Source: Methanospirillum stamsii (lineage in GTDB: Archaea > Halobacteriota > Methanomicrobia > Methanomicrobiales > Methanospirillaceae). Taken from it: DNA of 64,000 bases. The position numbers and the translations under genes were made by a program. Shown here piece after piece: positions 54,356 to 63,229 of the stretch. The first letter of the stretch is position 1, and every line of letters starts with the position of its first letter. The notes below the pieces were generated by a model, which was not told where the DNA came from, made no database searches, and was given only the letters and a program-made list of their open reading frames with translations. Location of the stretch: NCBI RefSeq assembly GCF_046244385.1, contig NZ_CP176366.1, positions 1,488,001-1,552,000 on the forward strand, read 5' to 3'.

Positions 54356-54639
54356 ATAATCGGATTGTAACCCCAATCCCCATCTATTCATAACAAGCCC
54401 GGCAGGTTTCAGACCGTCTCATGATTCATCGGTCTCTGTTCAAAAAAGGCCAATAACATGGGGTATAACCAGGCTTGTTACTTCATCTCAAGACTCCAAA
54501 TTCTGGAGAAAAAAATTTGATGTTACCAGTCATTTATCATGAGGCCGTCCAGTGAAGAAAAACAAACTGGACAATATGCCATTTACTTAAAAGAGATGAC
54601 AGTTTACCTTTATCATTCTATACAGACAAAAAGTAAGAG

Positions 54640-55620
54640 ATGTCTTTCTTCGACAATAAAACTATACTCATAACAGGCGGAACCGGATCTTTCGGCAACG
54701 CTTTCACCTCCCGCCTTCTCAATAACCATAATCCGCATAGTATCCGTATCTATTCCCGGGGTGAATATCTCCAATGGAAGATGCAACAGAAATTTTCCGA
54801 TAACCGCCTCCGTTTTTTTATCGGAGATGTCAGAGATAAAAACCGGCTCAATCGCGCCCTGAATGATGTCGATATCGTGGTTCACGCAGCAGCGCTTAAG
54901 CAGGTTCCGGCATGTGAGTATAATCCGATTGAAGCAGTGAGAACCAACATCGACGGGACAACCAACCTTATTGATGCATCGATTGACAATAGTGTTGAAC
55001 GGCTCATGGCTCTGAGTACTGACAAGGCTGTTCACCCGGTGAATCTCTACGGCGCAACAAAGATGGTCGCGGAGAAACTCTTCATCCAGGGGAATGCCTA
55101 TTCCGGGAAAAACTCTACCCGGTTCTCCTGTGTCAGGTATGGAAACGTGGTTGGTAGCCGGGGAAGCATTGTTCCATTATTTGACAAGCAGAAAGAAGAG
55201 GGAAAAATATCGATTACCGATCCCCGTATGACCCGGTTCTGGCTTACCCTGGATCAGGGAGCAGTCTTTGTTGACTCATGCACCCGGATTATGAAGGGGG
55301 GAGAGATATTCGTGCCCAAGATTGCCAGCATGAAGATCACCGACCTTGCAGAGGCGATGGCTCCTGGTATCCCCCATGAATACATCGGGATAAGGCCGGG
55401 AGAGAAGATCCATGAAGTCCTCATTACCGAAGATGAAGCACGCCATACCCGTGATCTTAAAGGATATTATATCATAGATCCAGAGATATCGTTCTGGAAC
55501 GGGCATAAAAAGGATCATACCTACACATTGCCGGAAGGGTTCAGGTATTCCAGCGAGACCAATACCGAATGGCTGGATGAAGAGGGATTAAGGCAGATGC
55601 TTGCTGAATCCCACCCATAA
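54640..55620 (+). CDS. pseB: UDP-N-acetylglucosamine 4,6-dehydratase (inverting)
   Basis: 326 residues. 'ILITGGTGSFGNAFTSRL' (about 9-26), 'HAAALKQVPACEYNP' (about 85-99) and 'LSTDKAVHPVNLYGATK' (about 125-141; catalytic Asp/Lys and Tyr/Lys) are the PseB/FlaA1 signature. First step of pseudaminic acid synthesis, or of a bacillosamine-like sugar. pseC lies 900 bases on, with an MNT/HEPN pair between them on the other strand. Good candidate for archaellum or sheath glycan supply. Confidence 0.92.
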   Translation: MSFFDNKTILITGGTGSFGNAFTSRLLNNHNPHSIRIYSRGEYLQWKMQQKFSDNRLRFFIGDVRDKNRLNRALNDVDIVVHAAALKQVPACEYNPIEAVRTNIDGTTNLIDASIDNSVERLMALSTDKAVHPVNLYGATKMVAEKLFIQGNAYSGKNSTRFSCVRYGNVVGSRGSIVPLFDKQKEEGKISITDPRMTRFWLTLDQGAVFVDSCTRIMKGGEIFVPKIASMKITDLAEAMAPGIPHEYIGIRPGEKIHEVLITEDEARHTRDLKGYYIIDPEISFWNGHKKDHTYTLPEGFRYSSETNTEWLDEEGLRQMLAESHP

Positions 55621-55642
55621 AGGATTTTTAATCCAATTTCAT

Positions 55643-55978
55643 TTATGCATGAACCGGCATGCATTTCCCCTGCTTGACAAATGACATTCGGATTGAGTCC
55701 TCCTGTTCATATTCTTCCGGAGTGAGGAGAATTAGATCAAGTGGGACATTAAATTTTCTCACTGTAGACCATTCTGCCTCACTTACCATCGGTATTCTAT
55801 CCAGAATATGGACATTTTCAAAGTCGGGTGTGATGACTGCCAGATCAATATCACTATGCTGAGAGATTCTGTTTTTAGCATATGAACCAAAAAGAACAAT
55901 CATAGTAACCCTAATCCCAGACTCTTCAAGTTTTCTGCAGAACCAGTCAATTACATCTTCTACTGCCGGAGTATCCAA
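55643..55978 (-). CDS. MNT-type nucleotidyltransferase (antitoxin of a HEPN/MNT pair)
   Basis: 111 residues. 'VLFGSYAKNRISQHSDIDLA' (about 28-47) is the GS-x10-DxD signature of minimal nucleotidyltransferases. It overlaps the end of the decayed HEPN gene by 19 bases, toxin first, so the pair was an operon. The MNT frame is intact while HEPN is broken. Confidence 0.85.
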   Translation of the reverse strand: MDTPAVEDVIDWFCRKLEESGIRVTMIVLFGSYAKNRISQHSDIDLAVITPDFENVHILDRIPMVSEAEWSTVRKFNVPLDLILLTPEEYEQEDSIRMSFVKQGKCMPVHA

Positions 55979-56338
55979 TCAAGCACCTCTTCAGTTCGAT
56001 TAATAATATCATATACACGTTCCTGGCTGTATGTCTTAAACAATTCTTCAAGGTCAGGAGGATATCGGATTGATATCGATGCCGCATTTAAGAGTTGGAT
56101 TGTTGCACTGATAGAGTTTGGAATGAGCAGATCCAGCTTGACTGCAATTGCCACAAGCGAGTGTATTTTATCAGGCTGTTTTCTGAATTTTTTTAATATA
56201 CAATCATTTAAGTGCTTTTTCAATGGCTTGTTGACAAAAGAAGACCGCAATTGGATAGGTGGTAGATTCCGACATGTTTATTGCAGCTGCAATGTCAAAA
56301 TTCGCCTGTTTATACCATTCTTCAGCATTATCTGTCAT
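55960..56338 (-). pseudogene. Decayed HEPN-domain gene
   Basis: From ATG 56338 the frame reads 'MTDNAEEWYKQANFDIAAA' and 'AVFFCQQAIEKALK', the HEPN N-terminal helices, then meets TGA (56204-56206). Reading past it gives 'LYIKK', and a further shift in a seven-base homopolymer run (56188-56194) leads to 'FRKQPDKIHSLVAIAVKLDL' and on to the true end at 55960. Two independent lesions thus disable it. A 96-codon frame starting at 56250 is what remains open. Confidence 0.85.
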
Positions 56339-56538
56339 AAACTCACCCAACCTATCATAACTGGTTTCTAAAATATGCTGATGTAATCAATTAAGTATAT
56401 TATGCTTTAAAAAGTTATAATTAACTTGAATATTCTTATTACATCCATGCTAGGTAATAAAAGTAGGGTATCTCCATAAGAACAGAAAGATATCCCATGA
56501 AACATGTGTAATAATAACGTAATCATAACCCAATATCT

Positions 56539-57696
56539 ATGCAAAATATGACATATCCACTTCCATACGGCAGGCAATGGATCGATGATGATGACATTGC
56601 CGCTGTCACTGCTGTTTTAAAGGGAGACTGGCTCACCCAGGGTCCCATGGTTGAGACCTTTGAACAAAAGATTGCGGAATATGTTGGATCAGAATATACC
56701 GTTGCCTTTAATTCCGGGACCTCTGCTCTCCATGGGGCATATTATGCAGCCGGGGTTCGAACCGGAGATGAAGTAATTACCAGCCCCATCACCTTTGTTG
56801 CAACTGCAAACGCAGGAGTATACCTGGGTGCCCATCCGGTTTTTGTAGACATTGATAAAAAAACATGGTGTATTGACACCGATAAAATCAATGAAGCAAT
56901 ATCCAGCCGGACAAGAGTTATTGCTCCGGTTGATTTTGCCGGCTTTCCGGTTCATATGACATCCATTCGGGAGATAGCACAAGATAATTCCTGCATTGTG
57001 GTGGAAGATGCAGCCCATGCCCTTGGTGCTATCCGGGGTAATGTGAAAGTGGGTACTGAAGCTGATATGACCATGTTCAGTTTCCATCCGGTCAAACATA
57101 TCACCACCGGGGAAGGGGGTATTGTTACTACAGATAACCGGGAATTCGCCGTGGCGATGAAACGATTCCGGAGTCATGGGATAGCAAAAGATCCAAAATT
57201 ACTATACAAAAATGAGGGACCATGGTATTATGAGATGCAGGACCTTGGGTTCAACTTTCGGATAACTGACATCCAGTGTGCTCTCGGGATCTCACAACTT
57301 GAAAAACTTGAGAGATTTGTTAAGCGCCGGAATGAGATCGCCAGGAAATATGATGATGCATTCCGGGAGAATGAAAACCTGGTGACACCTCCAAAGTCTC
57401 CTCATGGTTACCGCCATGCCTATCATCTCTATCCTGTCGTTTTATCTGGAGTTGATAGGAAAAAAATCTTCATGGACCTTCGGGAAATAGGGATCTTCTG
57501 CCAGGTCCATTATATTCCGGTCCATCTTCAGCCGTACTACCGGGAAAAATACGGATATCATGAAGGAGATTTTCCAGTTGCAGAAAATTTTTACCAAAGT
57601 GAGATCTCCCTCCCAATGTTTCCGGCGATGAGTGATGAGGATGTGAACCAGGTTATTGAGGGAGTGCAGGACAGTATTGAAAAAACATTACAATAG
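56539..57696 (+). CDS. pseC: UDP-4-amino-4,6-dideoxy-N-acetyl-beta-L-altrosamine transaminase
   Basis: 385 residues, PLP-dependent DegT/DnrJ/EryC1 aminotransferase. 'FNSGTSALHGAYYAAG' (about 54-69), 'VVEDAAHALGA' (Asp to PLP, about 154-164), and the Schiff-base Lys in 'FSFHPVKHITTGEGG' (about 180-194). Second step of pseudaminic acid synthesis, acting on the PseB product. A normal length, intact, promoter not evident. Confidence 0.9.
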   Translation: MQNMTYPLPYGRQWIDDDDIAAVTAVLKGDWLTQGPMVETFEQKIAEYVGSEYTVAFNSGTSALHGAYYAAGVRTGDEVITSPITFVATANAGVYLGAHPVFVDIDKKTWCIDTDKINEAISSRTRVIAPVDFAGFPVHMTSIREIAQDNSCIVVEDAAHALGAIRGNVKVGTEADMTMFSFHPVKHITTGEGGIVTTDNREFAVAMKRFRSHGIAKDPKLLYKNEGPWYYEMQDLGFNFRITDIQCALGISQLEKLERFVKRRNEIARKYDDAFRENENLVTPPKSPHGYRHAYHLYPVVLSGVDRKKIFMDLREIGIFCQVHYIPVHLQPYYREKYGYHEGDFPVAENFYQSEISLPMFPAMSDEDVNQVIEGVQDSIEKTLQ

Positions 57697-57797
57697 GTTG
57701 TTGTAACAGGTCAATGGTGCTCTGCTCCCCTAACCAAGAAAAATGAAAAAGAGTTTTTTCTATAAATACTACAATATCACAAATACCAGGAGTGTCA

Positions 57798-59489
57798 ATG
57801 ACAACGACAAAAAAACGTATTCCCATTGGAGAGAGTGATTTTAAAAATCTCATTGAGGGTAATAATTACTTTGTTGACAAATCTCTGCTCATTAAGGACA
57901 TTATTGAGGATAATTCCCTGGTGATCCTCCTCCCACGTCCAAGAAGATTTGGCAAGACACTGAATATGACAATGCTCAGGTATTTTTTCGAGATATCTGA
58001 TCAGGACTTACGAGGTCTGTTTACAGGATTAGACATATCCAAGTACCCGGATATTATGGAATATGCCGGTAATTTTCCGGTCATATATCTCACCTTTAAA
58101 GATTTCAAGTTCACCGGATGGGAAGATTCCCTGTCAAAATTCAGGACAATCCTGGCAGAATTATATTCCCGTCATGATTACCTGTTTGTAAAATCTCTCT
58201 CAAAAACTGACAAAATCCTTATTGAGAAGATACTTACTCTGGAGTCCGATCCTGCGACTCTGGGGAGTGCGCTGAAAAATCTTTCAAGATTACTGTTTTC
58301 GCATTTTCATAAGAAACCCGTCATTCTCATTGATGAGTACGATACTCCCCTCTATGCTGCCTGGGAGCATGAATACTATGCTGAAATGATTTCATTTATC
58401 CGGATCCTGCTAGGAAGTGCCCTAAAAGATAACCCATATCTAGAAAAAGCGGTTCTTACCGGAGTTATGAGAATTGCAAAAGAGAGTGTGTTTTCTGATT
58501 TAAATAACCTGGAAGTTTATTCGATATTAGACCGAAAATTTTCAGAGAGATTTGGTTTCTTAGAGGAAGAGGTACTGGAATTATTACGTGAGTATCAATG
58601 CACTGAATCATTTCATGAAGTAAAAGAATGGTACAATGGGTATCAATTTGGCCCTCATACCGTATACAATCCCTGGTCAGTACTGAATTATATCAAACAT
58701 GTTGAATCAGGGCCAAAGCCATACTGGGTACAAACATCCTCAAATACTCTTATTCAAATTGTTTTTCAAAAGTCAGACCGCCAGGTAAAAGAAGATATCC
58801 AGGAACTCCTGTCAGGAAGACCGGTTACAAAACAGATCCGCAATGATTTTGTTCTTCCTGAAATATTTCAAAGTCAAAATGCGTTATTTAGTTTTCTTTT
58901 GTTTTCCGGGTATTTAACTGCATTAAAAATATCAGATACTCATCCACCGGAATATGAACTGAAGATTCCAAACAGAGAGGTTTCATATGTCTATGATGAA
59001 ATTATTGTAACTTGGATTGAACAGTTTAATTCACTTGGAACATTCAATCAAATGCTCAATGACCTTACGAAAGGAAATATTGAATCGTTTATTGACTACT
59101 TTTCTACTATTGTTGCTACATCATTCAGTTACTTTGATCTTTCTGAAAAAAAGGCTGAAAATTTTTATCATGCATTCGTTCTTGGATTATTTGTCAGTTT
59201 ATCCGATGTATATAATCTGCGATCAAACAGGGAGAGTGGGTTTGGCAGATATGACCTGATGCTTATTCCTAGAGATCCGGATAAACATACGAATGGATTT
59301 GTAATAGAATTTAAGGCTGTAAATGAGAGAAGAGGAGAAACGCTTGATATGGCAGCTGGAGCAGCATTACAACAAATACATGAAAGAGAATATGCTCATG
59401 AATTAATGAGTCATCATGTCCACACCATTTTTCTCATTGGAATTGCATTCAAAGGAAAAGAAGTAAAAATCCTGTATGATCGAATATAA
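57798..59489 (+). CDS. AAA-ATPase / PD-(D/E)XK fusion protein (DUF1703 family), copy A
   Basis: 563 residues. I start at ATG 57798, which has AGGAG five bases upstream; GTG 57792 is inside that site. 'GNNYFVDKSLLIKDIIED' (about 20-37) and Walker A 'RPRRFGKTLNM' open the ATPase domain; Walker B is 'PVILIDEYDTPLY' (about 173). The C-terminal nuclease has 'ESGFGRYDLMLIPRD' and 'GFVIEFKAVN' (D...E-x-K). The family is expanded in some archaea and Bacteroidetes and is thought to be mobile or defensive. Confidence 0.88.
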   Translation: MTTTKKRIPIGESDFKNLIEGNNYFVDKSLLIKDIIEDNSLVILLPRPRRFGKTLNMTMLRYFFEISDQDLRGLFTGLDISKYPDIMEYAGNFPVIYLTFKDFKFTGWEDSLSKFRTILAELYSRHDYLFVKSLSKTDKILIEKILTLESDPATLGSALKNLSRLLFSHFHKKPVILIDEYDTPLYAAWEHEYYAEMISFIRILLGSALKDNPYLEKAVLTGVMRIAKESVFSDLNNLEVYSILDRKFSERFGFLEEEVLELLREYQCTESFHEVKEWYNGYQFGPHTVYNPWSVLNYIKHVESGPKPYWVQTSSNTLIQIVFQKSDRQVKEDIQELLSGRPVTKQIRNDFVLPEIFQSQNALFSFLLFSGYLTALKISDTHPPEYELKIPNREVSYVYDEIIVTWIEQFNSLGTFNQMLNDLTKGNIESFIDYFSTIVATSFSYFDLSEKKAENFYHAFVLGLFVSLSDVYNLRSNRESGFGRYDLMLIPRDPDKHTNGFVIEFKAVNERRGETLDMAAGAALQQIHEREYAHELMSHHVHTIFLIGIAFKGKEVKILYDRI

Positions 59490-59540
59490 TCCGGAAGAAG
59501 AGAACATTTCGAGATATCAACCTGGTGAGTATTCAATCAG

Positions 59541-59651
59541 ATCCGGGAGGAACGGTATGACATTCTGGCAGGTTCTGTGGGAATTAAACCACATCAGGTA
59601 AGATAGTTTGTGATTGTTTTACAGGGGAAGAAGGACGTTGTCAGGGAGTGA
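59541..59651 (+). pseudogene. 3' remnant of another DUF1703 gene
   Basis: 37 codons read 'IREERYDILAGSVGIKPHQV', an interior stop, then 'VIVLQGKKDVVRE' and a stop. They match the last residues of the copy at 59741-61411 ('HEKQYDILADSPGLKTKHV' ... 'VVQGKKVIIRE'). It lies between the two intact copies. Confidence 0.8.
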
Positions 59652-59740
59652 GGTAAAGAGATACCACTTTCCATCCAATAGATAACTACTATCTCCGATG
59701 CATCCAAATATAAAGAATCAGGCTATAAAGAGATTTATTT

Positions 59741-61411
59741 ATGCCAGTATTCAGGATAGGTGCAGACGATTTTAAAAAATTACGGGATAATGGCGGCTAT
59801 TTCGTAGATAAATCTCTCCTTATAAAGGAAATTATTGAAGGAAATGATGTTGCGTTGCTCCCCCGTCCCCGGAGGTTCGGCAAAACCCTGAACATGACCT
59901 TGCTCAGGTACTTCTTCGAATTATCTGAAGATAACCGGAGATACCTCTTTGAAGACCTCAATATTGCAAACCATCCTGATTGCATGAAACACCAGGGACA
60001 ATACCCGGTTGTGTTTATCAGTCTGAAGGATGTGAAAGGGACCTGCTTTGGAGAGATGAAACAACGGTTGATTGAAAAGATCGGCGAACTTTTAATCCAG
60101 TTCAGGTATTTATCAATAAATCTGGAGCCAATATATGAGAAAGGGTTTCATGCACTGATATCCGGAACACCAGATGACGCAACGCTAAAAGCTAGCCTCA
60201 AAAACCTTATTACATGGCTCTATCTTTACCATCAAAAACCGGTCATTGTCCTGATAGACGAGTACGACAGCCCGATGATCGAAGCGTGGACAAATGGATA
60301 TTACCCGGACCTGGCAGATTTCATGCGGTCATGGTTAGGAGGTGGCCTGAAGCCCGAGAATGCCCATACCCTGTACCGGGCGGTGATCACAGGGATACTT
60401 CGGGTTGCCAAGGAGTCGATATTCTCTGACCTCAATAACCTTAAGGTAATTACAACCCTTCAGTCACATGCAACAGCACAGATGTTTGGTTTTACTGAGG
60501 GTGAGGTTGATAAGATCCTGACTGACTTCTCCATTCCGGAACATGATAAAATAATCCGGGAGTGGTATAACGGATATCGCTTTGGTAACCAGACTATCTA
60601 TAATCCCTGGTCTGTGACAAATTATATTGATAACCTCCCAAATCCTCCCGGTCCTCACTGGCTGAACACCTCCGCAAACACTCTTGTATACGAGGAACTC
60701 GGACAGGGGGGAATAGAAATCAAGCGGGATCTTGAGAAACTTTTAACTGGAAAGGAGATCAGGTACCCAATCAATGAGACAGTAACTTTCAGGGATATGG
60801 GAAGAAACCCGGCGAACATCTGGAGTTTTCTCTACTTCTCCGGGTATCTCCGGGCTGAAGATCCTCAGGAGGATATCAGGGGACGTACCACCTACCAACT
60901 CTCAATCCCAAATAGGGAGATTGGATATGCATATGAGTACTTCATCGAATCAATTTATCCAAAACCAGGAGGAGGGCTTGATGCACTCATGGAATGGTTC
61001 ACTAAAGAAAATCCGATATCAGTGCTTGAGGAGATTCTTCAGAGCCTCACACTCAACCTACTGAGCTACCATGACTTTGCACGACTTCCTGAAGCAATAT
61101 TCCATGCCTTTGTCCTCGGGCTGCTTGCAAACTTGCGGTCAGTTTATGATATCCGCTCAAACGCAGAGTCAGGATTCGGACGGGCTGATATTCTCATGAT
61201 CCCAAAAGGAGTGAAATATGCTACTACTTACGTGATTGAGTTCAAATCAGTCCATCCACAGGAGAAAATCGAAGAATCAGCAAAACAAGCATTGGACCAG
61301 ATCCATGAGAAACAATATGACATTCTGGCTGATTCTCCGGGGTTAAAGACAAAACATGTAAGAAGGCTTGCGATTGTTGTGCAGGGGAAGAAGGTCATTA
61401 TCCGGGAGTGA
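59741..61411 (+). CDS. AAA-ATPase / PD-(D/E)XK fusion protein (DUF1703 family), copy B
   Basis: 556 residues, about half-identical to copy A. Walker A 'RPRRFGKTLNM' (about 45-55), Walker B 'VIVLIDEYDSPMI' (about 168-180), nuclease motif 'ESGFGRADILMIPKG' and 'TYVIEFKSVHP'. Less AT-rich than copy A, so it may have arrived separately rather than by tandem duplication. Confidence 0.88.
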   Translation: MPVFRIGADDFKKLRDNGGYFVDKSLLIKEIIEGNDVALLPRPRRFGKTLNMTLLRYFFELSEDNRRYLFEDLNIANHPDCMKHQGQYPVVFISLKDVKGTCFGEMKQRLIEKIGELLIQFRYLSINLEPIYEKGFHALISGTPDDATLKASLKNLITWLYLYHQKPVIVLIDEYDSPMIEAWTNGYYPDLADFMRSWLGGGLKPENAHTLYRAVITGILRVAKESIFSDLNNLKVITTLQSHATAQMFGFTEGEVDKILTDFSIPEHDKIIREWYNGYRFGNQTIYNPWSVTNYIDNLPNPPGPHWLNTSANTLVYEELGQGGIEIKRDLEKLLTGKEIRYPINETVTFRDMGRNPANIWSFLYFSGYLRAEDPQEDIRGRTTYQLSIPNREIGYAYEYFIESIYPKPGGGLDALMEWFTKENPISVLEEILQSLTLNLLSYHDFARLPEAIFHAFVLGLLANLRSVYDIRSNAESGFGRADILMIPKGVKYATTYVIEFKSVHPQEKIEESAKQALDQIHEKQYDILADSPGLKTKHVRRLAIVVQGKKVIIRE

Positions 61412-62010
61412 AGGGCCAGAGGCGAAGAGAGGATGTATCATAATTCAACAGGATATTGCTTTCCGTCTCTCATTTATGAAGCAGATGACAGGTCGTCTAT
61501 TTTTTTAAAACCCCCTTATAGTCAATCGTGAAAACCATTTTTTTCTTCTGATTTCAGGCCATTATGGGCTGGAACCATTTTTTTCAAACTGCTAACTCAG
61601 GTAGTCGCCCACATAATCTTCCCGATTTAAGTCAGAATTAAGAAATAACGCCCATTTTGATCCGAGGAGGACTGATCCAAAAAATTAGGGGTTTTTTTGC
61701 CTTTGTTTCTCATTATGTCCAAGGATATCAATTTCTCAAGGGGGTTCTATGGGCACTAATAGTAAGGGGGTAGTTTATATAGGCTGAGGAAGAATACGGG
61801 AATAGCGACCCCTTGTGAAGAAGGGTTTTGACCCTCATTATTGAGACGGTTGTCGTTTTTGAGAGGTTAATTTGGCAAATAACAATAGGCGAGAATTTTC
61901 CTCCTGAATTACCAAAGAGGAGAAATAAGCAACATGGATTTCCAGTTTCTTACCTATCCGGCTAAAAAACAATGTTTATTCATATTCGAGGGATTTCGGG
62001 TTGATTCAAA
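61412..62010. other. Intergenic stretch, nothing recognised
   Basis: About 600 bases with many stops in all frames. A 12-base direct repeat, ACCATTTTTTTC, occurs near 61534 and 61574. No promoter, RNA or remnant is convincing. Confidence 0.4.
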
Positions 62011-62286
62011 TCAAATCCGACCAGCATCCATGTAGATCTTTATTAATCCCGCTTCATCCAGGGTGCAATCAATTAGATCAAAGAATTGTGGATGAGACAG
62101 GCTTAGTTGTTCTGCCATTCTGCAAAGCAATTGATCACTGATCTCCTTTTTTCCATGTGAAACCCAGGTACGAATTCCGGTATCTTTTCCATTATACCTG
62201 AAAACCAATTTGATATGGTTTGACATGGTCATTTCAAAACCTTTCTTCATAAGTCGGCGAAGGATTATCTGGTTCTTTCTTGTCAA
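62011..62286 (-). CDS. Small protein of unknown function, possible toxin partner
   Basis: 91 residues; the ATGs further in (residue 12, 19 or 21) are alternative starts. The stretch 'HIKLVFRYNGKDTGIRTWVS' and 'LLCRMAEQLSLSHPQFFDLI' suggest a small alpha/beta fold; I recall similar short proteins in methanogens, but no function is known to me. It overlaps the upstream RHH-like gene by four bases, the arrangement of a toxin-antitoxin pair with the antitoxin first. Confidence 0.55.
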   Translation of the reverse strand: MTRKNQIILRRLMKKGFEMTMSNHIKLVFRYNGKDTGIRTWVSHGKKEISDQLLCRMAEQLSLSHPQFFDLIDCTLDEAGLIKIYMDAGRI

Positions 62287-62711
62287 GACGAACTCTCCGA
62301 GGGTACAATTGAGCCATATTTTTCTCTTAACTCTAAGGCATCTCTACCCAGGGTATTCTCATCGCCTAAAACAAAGTCCTTCCAGTTTTCTTCAAACTCA
62401 TCAAGAATATTCTTCATACCATCATAAACATTTGAAGCAACGACAAGCAGACGGTATTCGTTATTAAACAGAATATATTCATCCTCATCTATTTCTACAT
62501 TGATCTCAACAGGCTTTTTTAACTCAATAATTTTCTGGTTTATCTTCACATGCATGAGTGGAATAATAAAAGGTATCTGTTGTTGTGGATGAGTGCCAAA
62601 TTCTGCTAATCTTCCGATAATATCACTATATGTCTCACGAGGGTGGAGTTTGAGATGATTGAGTTGGTTTTTTACAGACGATGCAATTTTTATTGATGTC
62701 ATGTCTGGCAT
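62283..62711 (-). CDS. Ribbon-helix-helix-like protein, possible antitoxin
   Basis: 142 residues from ATG 62711. The N-terminal 35 ('SIKIASSVKNQLNHLKLHP', then 'ETYSDIIGRLAE') look like a ribbon-helix-helix of the archaeal VapB-type group. The rest is an acidic alpha/beta domain of unknown kind ('KPVEINVEIDEDEYILFNN'). A TATA-like box is at 62733-62742. Overlaps the following small gene by four bases. Confidence 0.6.
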   Translation of the reverse strand: MPDMTSIKIASSVKNQLNHLKLHPRETYSDIIGRLAEFGTHPQQQIPFIIPLMHVKINQKIIELKKPVEINVEIDEDEYILFNNEYRLLVVASNVYDGMKNILDEFEENWKDFVLGDENTLGRDALELREKYGSIVPSESSS

Positions 62712-62732
62712 ACCACTAAGTACCACCACAGA

Positions 62733-62742
62733 AGTATAAATA
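62733..62742 (-). promoter_or_regulatory. TATA box for the RHH/small-protein pair
   Basis: TTATTTATAC on the minus strand lies about 25 bases before the ATG at 62711, matching the distance for a leaderless archaeal transcript. Confidence 0.4.
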
Positions 62743-62862
62743 AAAATCGATTATAAAATGCGAGATAATTAAAGAAAATGATTCGGTGCCAAAATGATGG
62801 TTTTTGGCTTTTTTCTTTCAGTTTGATCCTTATCACCCCCCTGGATTGGTGCGTCTTGGGTG

Positions 62863-63121
62863 GAGGATGGTGAGGAGACTGTCGGGATAATTTCAGAGAT
62901 GAATAAGAATCCAGACAGGTTGATTGTTGATCATTACACATTGGATGAAAGGTGGGAAAAGCACCTCCGGCCCTATGTTTCCCGGATCTTTGTCATTGAT
63001 GATCTTGCTGACCGGGTGGAAAGATGCTGGGACCGGAGTATCCCCTGCTTCAGTTGATTTATACAGAACTGTATGATCGTATCCCCCACGTGAAGGACCA
63101 ATCTGGCGAAGTCAGATTTTT
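62863..63121 (+). pseudogene. pseG: Broken pseG (UDP-sugar hydrolase of pseudaminic acid synthesis)
   Basis: One frame reads 'DRLIVDHYTLDERWEKHLRP' and then 'YVSRIFVIDDLADR', a strongly conserved PseG segment. The next expected part is missing, and in a second frame 'LGPEYPLLQLIYTELYDRIP' and 'GEVRFF' continue the PseG order. So an internal deletion with a frame change, plus loss of both ends, has destroyed the gene. PseG would be the fourth enzyme after pseB, pseC and pseH. Confidence 0.75.
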
Positions 63122-63229
63122 TGCCAAGGTAGAACGGAATAACCTGTTTCATATCGTAATTGAGGAAATTATTTTTCTGAAGCGGTTTATTTCAAAAAAA
63201 TAATAACCAATCCTATCTTACTCATTCGG

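Larger units (their letters stand above)
51281..54372. repeat. Tandem triplication, unit about 1.06-1.07 kb
   Basis: Three direct copies begin with GATGTATGAATCATAG at 51281, 52341 and 53413, each with one nuclease gene. The spacer after copies 1 and 2 looks identical over about 140 bases; after copy 3 the similarity ends within about 20 bases of the stop. Unit lengths are 1060 and 1072 bases. Confidence 0.92.

Noticed and set aside
51281..54372. The triplicated array as a CRISPR or satellite
   Set aside because: The unit is over 1 kb and holds a complete gene; there are no short spaced repeats.
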